Source: Meconema thalassinum
Taxonomy: Eukaryota > Arthropoda > Insecta > Orthoptera > Tettigoniidae
Direction: 5' to 3'
DNA: 64,000 nt
NCBI GenBank assembly: GCA_946902985.2
Contig: OX336393.1
Span: 360,388,779-360,452,778, forward strand
The position numbers were made by a program, and so were the translations under genes. Shown piece by piece: positions 23,605 through 31,795 of the stretch. A model generated the notes under the pieces. It searched no databases. It saw only the letters and a program-made list of their open reading frames with translations, and was not told where the DNA came from. Every line of letters starts with the position of its first letter. Position 1 is the stretch's first letter.

Positions 23605-23890
23605 GTTGATTGATTGAATCCTCACCTGAATTATCTATACACACACTAATACAGCCATCACAATAGTACAGGCTATCAGGAAAAAAATCGACGCTCACCC
23701 AAGTACACAGGGCTAAATGACATTGATGTCCATACATCACAAATGAATCAACAGCTTCCTAACCAAATCCTTCCATGTATAAATGTACACACATTAGTAA
23801 ACCTACAGACATCGCAGTGACGTAGGTAATCTGACAACTTCTACAAGACTATGATGCCGCAATGTCCCTAAACAATCAACAACAATGACA
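23605..23890 (+). repeat. Two consecutive SINE 3' tail domains
   Basis: The shared SINE 3' domain occurs twice in tandem: CACAATAGTACAGGCTATCA and AAGTACACAGGGCTAAATGA near 23660-23750, then a more decayed copy to CTAAACAATCAACAAC near 23880. The tRNA-like heads are not present. Confidence 0.6.
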
Positions 23891-24149
23891 ACAACAATAG
23901 ACTCTACTGGGGATCAAGGATAACGGATCTTAATCGCTGTAGTCGAGTCTTGAAATATGTGGTGTTATGAGTACACTAATGTCCAAAAGTTAAGCATAAT
24001 CACTAAACGAGGCCATACCGCCTGGTAGGATTGTCAGACGGATTGCTGAACAAACGGAAGCTGAATCACACACCATATGTCACACAACTTGTCCAAAGAA
24101 ACAGTGTCAGAAAGGTTCTGATAGCTAAGGTACACTTTTGACAACAACT

Positions 24150-24695
24150 AACCAAACTTGGCAATGTCTTCCACAACAAAATATGCTGTTAATAGGGTGT
24201 ATGGTTACCCCTAACAGCCACACATGCTTCGCAGCGACGTGGCATGCATGCTCTCTATTAGATGGACCAAGAGTTCTTGTGGAAGTCGATCCCATTCCTC
24301 TGAAAGGGCAATGCGAAGATCTTGCAGGGTTCTTGGTGGAGGCTGGCGGGATTCAATTCGCCTCCCCATTGCACCCCAGGCATGATCTATAGGATTCAGA
24401 TCCGCAGACCTCACTGGTCAGTCCATGCGATGAAAGTCCTCCCCAGCCAGAGATTCATCCTCCAGGGCAGTGCGGTGCGGTCAGGCATTAACGTCCATTA
24501 AGAGGAAGACTGGACCAACCGCACCTCTGAAAAGTCGAACATGTGGTCTCAGTACCTCATCCCTGTATCTCCGAGCGTTCACAGTATGAAGCCATGAAGA
24601 TGTGCATGTCCGTACGGCCATTCAACTTGATGCCTCCCCACACCATGACGCCACCACCACCATACTGGTCCCGTTCCATGAAGTTCCTATAGTTG
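24150..24695 (-). pseudogene. Tc1-like transposase C-terminal remnant
   Basis: Minus-strand translation gives VMVWGGIKLNGRT, an LMDVNA.PHRTALVED block at the position of the second catalytic aspartate, and SADLNPIDHAWGAMGRRI with the third-acidic-residue region, followed by RTLQDLRIALSEEWDRLP. This order is the DDE catalytic core of Tc1-family transposases. The N-terminal DNA-binding half is absent and frameshifts occur within, so it is dead. In one frame 67 residues (24414 to 24211) remain open. Confidence 0.8.
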
Positions 24696-24784
24696 TATTA
24701 AACACAATGTGTACTGACAAAATGAAAAGTTACATTGTCGTGATTTCACCAATCTTTGGATTGCTTAATTAGTGATAAAGTCCT

Positions 24785-25230
24785 ATTTTTACACTTCTGC
24801 AGGTGATATTTGGGGCACGGCTCATTACATAGCTTACAGATGCAGCTGTCATTAGGATCGTGGTAGATGCTTTCTGTGCAAAGCTTTCCATGGAAGCCGT
24901 GTACTGCAAATCGCATGTACAGGTGTCGGAGTTGGAAATTTGGTCCTTTCCATCAGTCTGTTGTCATTGCGTCTGTTTCTGTTATCCCCTCCGGGGTCTG
25001 TCTTGCTTTGCTGCTCTTCTCTTCGATGAAGGTTGCATATGCTTGTGCCTCTGCTAAACTGGTGTTTTATGTCATCTATGAAGAGAGTTTCCTGCGCAAG
25101 GATATAAGCATAACTATTTATTGTGAATTTTGAGATGGATAACACTCTTTCGAAGAACCTCCTATAAAGAGCATGTAAAGAATGCAGCTTGTCGGAAGTC
25201 CTGTTACCATGGTGGCGTTGCATTCTAAAT
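24785..25230 (-). pseudogene. Unidentified coding remnant with a Cys/His-rich end
   Basis: A minus-strand frame ending in TGA near 24750 reads HLYMRFAVHGFHGKLC, then SCICKLCNEPCPKYHLQKC. The spacing C-x-C-x2-C-x3-C-x3-H-x3-C suggests a small zinc-binding fold. Upstream the reading moves to another frame that stays open for 123 residues (25223 to 24852), implying a frameshift. I do not recognise the family. A transposon-encoded protein is the likeliest source given the surroundings. Confidence 0.4.
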
Positions 25231-25849
25231 GAAAAGAATTTGGAGAAGTCTGCTTTAGCTGAAGTAATATGCGGTCATATGAATGACGGGAACTTGAAAA
25301 ATCATAAAAAACGTTTTACCGGTGCGGTTTCAGTGTACTAAATATTGACTTTAGGTAATAAATAGTTTATCATAATAAACGGAATATGCTATTATGCAGG
25401 GGCAATTATAAACTTTAGGATATATTCAGAGAAAGACCATCCCTGAAAATAGAATTGCTTACTCTAATATAGGAGGTTAATTCTTGTATGCAAAGCTGTT
25501 GACACTAAATAATTCATACTTGTGATTGAATTTAACTCTGCTCGTAGCTGATAGAAGCAGACTACTTTTCTCTCCGAGAAGTCAGACAGGGTTGTATAAT
25601 TTGAACCAGATGACTCTAAGACTGACGGAAACAATTGTGCTGGCTGACTGTCGCAGCGTTGTGACATGACAGCGAAGCGTAAAGAGACAACAGCTGCTAG
25701 GGCGTTTAAGAGATAAAACACTGACATACAGGGTTAAATCCACCCGCTCACGTCTGCGGAGAAAAAAATATGTAACAGTATATCGTCACTGTGTTAAGAG
25801 CATAATCACAACGAAATTTACAAAGTGTAGAATGAAATACAGGAATACT
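25231..25849. other. Unassigned interval
   Basis: No gene-like frame or repeat recognised. Confidence 0.45.
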
Positions 25850-26095
25850 TGTCTCTTGGTAATATCGTGCTGGCGACTGCTAATGAAGAGAAGAGATAGG
25901 TTCGTAGAACAATGCTAAGACACCCATGAATAGCAAGCTTACTTATGGAAGGATGGATTGAGGACAAGAACTGTAGGGGTAGACCAAGGTTAGAATATGT
26001 TAAACAGCTGACAAGGGAAAATTGCGGATTCCAATCTGTAGATCTTTGTAAAACCTTGCCTGCACGTAGATTAGGTAACATCGAAAACATGTGGC
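25850..26095 (+). pseudogene. LINE C-terminal fragment, duplicated downstream
   Basis: The section 25857-26004 is about 90% identical by eye to 26440-26587 (shared CTGGCGACTGCTAATGAAGA and ACAAGAACTGTAGGGGTAGA). It corresponds to the end of the same LINE type as the next feature. Frameshifts are present. Confidence 0.75.
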
Positions 26096-26098
26096 AGG

Positions 26099-26690
26099 TG
26101 AAAAACTAAAAGAAGTAGGAGACTTCTGTTACTTAGGAAGCAAAATAACCAGTGATGGACGAAGCAAAGAGGATATAAAAAGTAGTTTGTCTCAGGCAAT
26201 GAAGCATTTCTACAAAAAAGGAATCTGTTGACATCGACTGTAGATTTAGGTATTAGGAAATCATTTTTGAAAGCCTTTGTCTGGAGCGTGGCGCTTTATG
26301 GAAGTGACACTTGGACTATTGGTGCAGCAGAAAAGGGGAGAATTGAAGCGTTTGAAATGTGGTGTAACAGGAGAATGATTAAGATCATATGGGTAGATAG
26401 GGTTACAAACGAAGAGGTATTAAGACGAGTGGGAGAGGAGAGATGTTTCTGGCGACTGCTAATGAAGAGAAGAGATAGGTTGGTAAAACACATGCTAAGA
26501 CACCCAGGAATAGCAAGCTTAGTTATGGAAGGATGGGTCGAGGACAAGAACTGTAGGGGTAGACCAAGGTTAGGACGTGTTATACAGATTGACTCGGATG
26601 CGGGGTGTGGTAGCTATGTAGAGATGAAAAATTTAGCTCAGGACAGGGAGCCATGCAGGGCTGCATCAAACCAGTCAAAAGATCAATATT
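26099..26690 (+). pseudogene. LINE reverse transcriptase C-terminal remnant
   Basis: Reads CYLGSKITSDGRSKEDIKS, then after a frameshift near 26220 a continuous frame (26228-26767) with VWSVALYGSDTWT, EAFEMWCNRRMIKIIWVDRV, TNEEVLRRVGEERCFW and RGRPRLGRV. This is the thumb and post-thumb part of an arthropod non-LTR reverse transcriptase; the catalytic fingers and palm and the endonuclease are missing. It is the best preserved copy of its type here, but still disrupted. Confidence 0.82.
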
Positions 26691-26772
26691 TGATGTGCTT
26701 GAGCATCGTGGTATTTGGGGAAATGTCGTCTGATCTGTTTTATTTTGATGTAAGTAGGCCTATTTGAGTGTG

Positions 26773-27015
26773 CATTTGTAATTCAGGTGGCGATTGGGCA
26801 AGAGGCAGCCATGGCCTGAAGGTAGTAACCATCAGTGCTTTTACCTGGAGTAGAAGTGGTAAATCATGGACAACCATTTCCGAAATAGCCTAGGTTGGAA
26901 TCAAACCCATCTCTTGCCATTTTTGCCTCACGAGGCTGAGTGTAGCCCGTTCCAGCCCTCTGACCAGAATAAAATTTCTGGCAGAGCCGGGAATCAACCC
27001 CGGACCTCCGGATAG
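26773..27015 (-). repeat. SINE type C, truncated copy
   Basis: The reverse complement shows a head ending (GGTTGATTCCCGGCTCTGCC), then GGAACGGGCTACACTCAGCC and the TACCTTCAGGCCATGGCTGC body block. The 3' tail is missing. Confidence 0.7.
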
Positions 27016-27744
27016 ATGGGGTTTAGTGGAAAATAATTCCTTAAAATTATATTGCCATCTGGTAGTGAGTTTTGTACTTTTTTGTAAATAGTAACAAATT
27101 ACAGCTTTGACTGATGAGTGTTCACTAGTATATGGCTTCCGTGTGGATTTATCTAGGGAGAGCAAACTTTCTCTAGTCTGTAGCACAGAACTTTACCAAC
27201 ACAAGGTCTGCGGAGGGTAGAAAATATGAGTCAAATAAAGTAATTCCTGAGTGAAATACTGACACCTGACTCACTCCTAGGTCGTGACTTGTGGCACAGC
27301 TGCAAATCGCCTGTGAATTGATACAAATATGAGATGATAAATAAAACAGGCCAATGATAAGATGAATGACCTTCTATAGGTGAGGAAATGAACATCAGAC
27401 ACACTTTAGGGCCTTTCACACAATACTAGTCACAATTTGAAATGACTGTTTTCTCGTTGCATTGCTTCCCGCAGTTAGTGTAATACCGACCTAAAATAGA
27501 TCCTTGAAGATTTACCGGCTGCAAACACTCCATCAAAACCGATTTGATATATGCAGCTGCACTTCAACACACACATGAGATCCTTGTCGACTCGTAAAGG
27601 GACAGTTTATGGCTCACTATAATCTCTTTTGTGAAGAAAATAATTTCTCTGTTGCTGAGAAACAAATTTCCTGTTTATCGGATTCAATTAGCTAGTGAGT
27701 ATATTCCTCTTTATTTTTTTTATCGATGTCATCATTACATTTAC
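27016..27744. other. Unassigned interval
   Basis: No recognisable element. Confidence 0.45.
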
Positions 27745-28243
27745 TGTCGGTTTTCTAATTCTGCCTCGATTCCAGACGCCTCTTCACTCTTAGCTTTTCC
27801 AATTCTGTCTCAATCCAAGAAGCCTCATTCATTGCCATTTTTCCAATTTTGCCTCGATTCCAGACGACGCATTCACCCTCCGTTTTTCCAATTCTGCCTC
27901 AATTCGAGAATCTTTTTTGACTTCTATTTTCCAATTCTGCCTCGATTTCAAACTCCTCTTTCACACTCAGTTTTTCCAATTCTGCCTAATTCTAGAAGCC
28001 TCCTTTAATGTCGTTTATCCAATTCTGGTTCAATTCAAAAGGGCTCCTTCACTGCCACTTTTCCAATTCTGCCTCGATTCCAGACGCCTCCTTCACTTTC
28101 GGGTTTTCCAATTCTTCCTCAATTCCGGAAGATTCTTTCACTGCAATTTTTCCAAATCTGTCTCGATTCTAGACATCTTTTTCTGCCTCAATACAAAAAG
28201 CACCTTTCACTGCCATTTTTCTAATTATGTCTCGGTTCCAGAA
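27745..28243 (+). repeat. 44-45 bp minisatellite with alternating unit types
   Basis: TTTTCCAATTCTGCCT-like cores start near 27754, 27799, 27843, 27888, 27931, 27976, 28018, 28063, 28108 and 28152, with a last one near 28220. Units mostly alternate between CTCGATTCCAGACG and CTCAATTC.AGAAG flavours, giving a higher-order dimer of about 89 bp. Confidence 0.88.
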
Positions 28244-28254
28244 GGGGGGTACAC

Positions 28255-28407
28255 CTAGAGGAGGTGGGTTCGATTCCCACCTCAGCCATCCTGGGAATGG
28301 TTTTTGATGATTTCCCACTAATACTCGAGGCAAATGCCGGGATGCTTCCTAATCCTCATCTAAATTACAAATACACACACTACTTCTACTATTGTTGCTA
28401 TCATTTT

Positions 28408-28450
<43 letters not shown>

Positions 28451-28565
28451 CCACTACTACTACAGACACCACAATAACACAGTTTATCAGACACATTCTA
28501 TATATATATACCTTCGTACACGGGGATAAATGATCACTGTGTTCTAGCCCCTCAAATGAAACAAC
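28255..28565 (+). repeat. SINE type C fragment with an expanded (CAA)n
   Basis: Starts at the GAGGTGGGTTCGATTCCCAC block, continues with CCTCAGCCATCCTGGGAATG and GCAAATGCCGGGATG, then a (CAA)n microsatellite at 28409-28450 and the shared 3' tail (CGTACACGGGGATAAATGAT, then GCCCCTCAAATG). Confidence 0.75.
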
Positions 28566-28599
28566 ATCTACAAGATCTAGTTCAAATTCAGATGGATTT

Positions 28600-30184
28600 T
28601 TCGGTCAATACGAATAGTTTTATCTCACGAAGAATCTGCCCAAAACCCATAAGTTATATAAAACAAGTAGTTCCGTGAAGAACTATACAGCCTATTTTCA
28701 TATATCCCACTTATTGCAACTATCAACATACACAATTTCAGTTTGATTGCTGTAATAGATTCGTAGATATTGAGAATCGACTAAATAATTCGGATGGTCG
28801 CAATGTTGGATTTTATATATGTAGGTCCCAGAGTTATGTACTGTTACATGCAGATTATTGTGTGCGTGTAGTATTCAAACTTCAATCGCATAATTAGGAC
28901 ACTAGAAGTTACAAGGAGATTTTAAAATTTCGCACAGCTGCCATCTTGAGGTTATGGAAACAATAGAAATAAATTAGATGCTAGTGGATTACCATTCGTA
29001 TAAGGATTTACTGTACCAAGTTTCACTGCTCTCGGATGGTTAAATTGCGATAAACGTCCATGTGATTATTTATACTTCGCGTCGCCGCCATGTTGGATTT
29101 GTGATCACCAGGTTATTTAAAGTCCTATAAGTGAACTTGAGTTCATAGCCCCTATGAACAATAAAAAAATTCAGTTTGATTACTAAAATAACTTCGTAGA
29201 TATTGAGAGCCGTCTAAATATTTCGGATGGTCGCCATGTTGGATTGTTAAATGTATAGGCCATAGAGTCATGTACCAATTTAGGATAATTATTGGGTAGG
29301 TTCATTATTCAAACTTTCACTTCGATCGCATGACTACATCACAAGAAATAAAAACTTAATTTTAAAATTCGCACAGCCGCCATCTTGAGGTTATGTAAAC
29401 AATTGAACTAAATTAGATACCAGTGCATTACAATGTGTATAAATATTTCCTGTACCAGATTTCAGTGCGTTTGGAGCATTAAATCGCGAGAAAGGTTTAT
29501 TTCAAATTTTCTAATTCGCTTGGCCGCCATGTTTGTTTTTATATAACTGGTTTTTTTAAGTCATATAAATGGACTTCCATTAGTGCCCTTTATCTCCGTA
29601 CAAAATTTCAGGGAGATACCGCTAATAGTTTCAGAGATACAGAATGCCGGTGAAATATTTCGCACATCCGCCATCTTGTGGTTAAGTAAACAAATGAACG
29701 AAGTTAGTTGTCGGTGCATTACAATGTATATAAACATATACTGTACCAAGTTTCATTGCGTTTGGTTGGATAAATCGCGAGAAACGTCTATTTAAAAGTC
29801 GCAAATTCGCTTGGCCGCCATGTTGGTTTTGTAGTTACCAGGTTTTCAAAGATCACATAAGTGAACTTATAGTAGTTCCCTTTATCACCATACATGATGT
29901 CAGGGTAATATCGGTAATCGTTTCGGAGATATTGAATGCTGGTGAAATATTTCGCACAGCCGCCATGTTGGATTGGTGAGTCGTAACAAAATTTGAAGGG
30001 CACGGTCGAGGTCGCCCGGAATAGTGCTATGAACTTACTGAGTTTCATTGAAATCGCTCCAGCCGTTTAGATTTTATTAGGGGGACACACACACACGAAT
30101 CACACACACACACACACGCACACACACACACGGACAAAAGGTGATCTCATAAGCCTATTTTTTCAAAATTGAAAATAGGCTAAA
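28600..30184 (+). repeat. Phased-module array type I (about 145 bp period)
   Basis: Nine modules, located by the AT of a conserved CCGCCATSTTG-like motif, lie at 28803, 28943, 29090, 29236, 29382, 29529, 29673, 29820 and 29965 (spacings 140, 147, 146, 146, 147, 144, 147, 145). Two flavours occur: CGCACAGCCGCCATCTTGAG, and GGCCGCCATGTTGG. The array ends in GTTTAGATTTTATTAGGGGG, a CA-rich microsatellite (30090-30133), a GTGATCTCATAAG block and a hairpin. ORFs inside it are not coding. The organisation resembles Helentron/DINE-type elements with internal tandem repeats of about 150 bp, but the class is not proven. Confidence 0.85.
30148..30184 (+). repeat. Terminal hairpin of the phased-module element
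   Basis: TAGCCTATTTT-type and AAAATAGGCTA arms flank a short AT-rich loop at the element end, followed by A. A hairpin of the same type is at 45548-45582, and a looser one (TAGCCTACTTTTC) is on the minus strand at 36366-36410. The last bases read CTAA, CTAG and CTAA in the three copies. Confidence 0.7.
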
Positions 30185-30214
30185 TAAGTTTTGCATTTAT
30201 CCTTTCCTTGTTGC

Positions 30215-30565
30215 CAATATTAAGGTTCTTTTAACTCTTCAGTCGGTCTACACGAATTTTTCCAATGACTGGGTGGGACTACAATGTATATGTAAATAAC
30301 ACTCCTGTAAAAAAATGCATGTATTATTTTATGGTCACTATTATAATGGGTCAAATTTTAGCATTATGCGTTTCGACCTTCAAGAGGTCCTCATAAGATC
30401 CCGATTACTGAGTTGAGATTTACATTTATACACCAATAATATTATGTAAATACAAATTATAGTGCGTTTAATTGGTATTATAATACGTTTCGAAATTTGA
30501 ATCTCGTTACACGGTTAATTTGTTTTCTCTTAAGAGTTTGTGAATTACGTATGAGTACTGTTATT
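30215..30565. repeat. Interspersed repeat with a hammerhead-like motif
   Basis: The stretch AACTCTTCAGTCGGTCTACA to GACTGGGTGGGACTA (30235-30290) recurs at the window end (63950-64000). On the minus strand, 30397 to 30368 reads CTTATGAG, a perfect 5-bp stem GACCT/AGGTC with a 5-nt loop, then GAAAC, close to the hammerhead ribozyme core. This suggests a Penelope-like element or hammerhead-bearing retrozyme remnant. Confidence 0.45.
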
Positions 30566-30572
30566 ACATGTA

Positions 30573-31321
30573 CAGGGAGCGGCAAAAAGATCTGACGGTT
30601 TTTAAATCACAACAACACAAACATTTTAAATGATACAAACTATTTTATTACTTATAACAGCAAGGTGTACATGTCAATTAATGGAAAACATGAAAGAACA
30701 ATAGATTTTAACTTTTAAGATTTGAAGATAACGTCTTTCAAATAATGTCCATCTTTTGCCATGCATTCTTCCAGTCTTGCACTGAAGCTTTGCATAGTCA
30801 TTAGACTTCAACTGCTGGACAATAGCCATTTTATACGGATGAAAATGCAAATCGAAACGCAATATTCGTCTCACTGTTCGATCAGACATTTGCAAAGCAG
30901 CAGCTTGTTTACGACCCGGCCGCCGTCGACTGGTTTCCAAAGCTTGTCTCACTCGCTCAACATTTTCTGGTGTCCTGGCTGACCTTGGACGGCCTGTCGA
31001 CGTACGTTTTAAGGCTGAACCTATAGCTCTAAAATCACTCACCCATAACAAATTTGTGTTACGAGATGGAACGCGTCCTCTTCGACTCGCTCCGCCGTAC
31101 AACGACATAAACCGTCAGATCTTTTTGCCACATGGCAAAAGATGGACATTATTTGAAAGACGTTATCTTCAAATCTTAAAAGTTAAAATCTATTGTTCTT
31201 TCATGTTTTCCATTAATTGACATGTACACCTTGCTGTTATAAGTAATAAAAGAGTTTGTATCATTTAAATATTTTGTGTTGTTGTTATTTAAAAACCGTC
31301 AGATCTTTTTGCAACTCCCTG
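30573..31321 (-). mobile_element. Mariner-like element derivative with about 190-bp inverted arms
   Basis: Flanked by TA (30571-30572 and 31322-31323). It starts CAGGGAGCGGCAAAAAGATC and ends with the inverse (GATCTTTTTGCAACTCCCTG). The left arm 30573-30764 and right arm 31131-31321 are inverted copies. A further copy of the end motif (AACCGTCAGATCTTTTTGCC) sits internally at about 31110-31130, as if the original right end were there and an inverted copy of the left end had been added outside it. It encodes only the N-terminal part of a transposase. Confidence 0.85.
30674..31108 (-). CDS. Mariner-like transposase N-terminal (DNA-binding) protein, truncated
   Basis: An open frame of 144 residues, ATG start at 31108. 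Residues about 1-30 match the start of the first helix-turn-helix region. GRPRSART at 39-46 is the AT-hook-like linker seen between the paired DNA-binding motifs of mariner-type transposases. Residues 47-85 contain the second helix-turn-helix (ENVERVRQALE, then ALQMSDRTVRRILRF). The DDE/DDD catalytic domain is wholly absent: after about residue 108 the frame runs into the inverted arm (GKRWTLFERRYLQ). Full transposases of this family are about 340 residues. It could bind transposon ends without cutting. No evidence of expression or of selection on this frame was available. Confidence 0.65.
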   Translation of the reverse strand: MSLYGGASRRGRVPSRNTNLLWVSDFRAIGSALKRTSTGRPRSARTPENVERVRQALETSRRRPGRKQAAALQMSDRTVRRILRFDLHFHPYKMAIVQQLKSNDYAKLQCKTGRMHGKRWTLFERRYLQILKVKIYCSFMFSIN

Positions 31322-31499
31322 TATTATGCATATATCAATCTTTGTTTTTTCCATCCCTGGCAAAACTTCCTCTTTTGATTTTTCTGGGACGTTCCATATT
31401 GAACCACTGTTTATCGCACCCTGCCACCAGATATCAGGCTAATCGCATCTGTCGTAATGTTTGTGATATTCATTGTTTTCCTTCTGTGGTCTTCATGTA

Positions 31500-31793
31500 C
31501 TACCCAGCCAGGGAATTGTTACCGCTAAACGTGGAACGGTGCTGATGTGTATACATTACGTCAGCTCGACACGTTATGGCTGCCACGGGTGGGTGTGGGG
31601 CAAGAGGGAGAACGCATGTACAGTCATACAATGAGAATACACCGCACAGCACACGACCAGCTTGAAGCATGCACACACACGGCATGCGATGAAGTTTCGC
31701 TGGCGACGTTTGCACGTCTATTGCAGGCGTGTGGCTGGGTGGAGCGCATTAGTTCCGATTTCAGTCACCGGTAACAAGTCACTGGCTGGGTAG
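31500..31793. mobile_element. Fold-back MITE with TA target duplication
   Basis: CTACCCAGCCAGGGAATTGT at the left is mirrored by CAAGTCACTGGCTGGGTAG at the right, with TA directly outside both ends (31498-31499 and 31794-31795). No coding capacity; frames crossing it are artefacts. Confidence 0.75.
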
Positions 31794-31795
31794 TA

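Noticed and set aside
27631..28258. Two overlapping frames of 125 and 113 codons with repeated FQFCLDSR-like units
   Set aside because: They are produced by the 44-45 bp minisatellite; unit length changes break the frame repeatedly.
28803..29970. CRISPR-like regularly spaced repeat
   Set aside because: The repeats are 145-bp modules with related sequence throughout, in an animal genome; no repeat-spacer structure.
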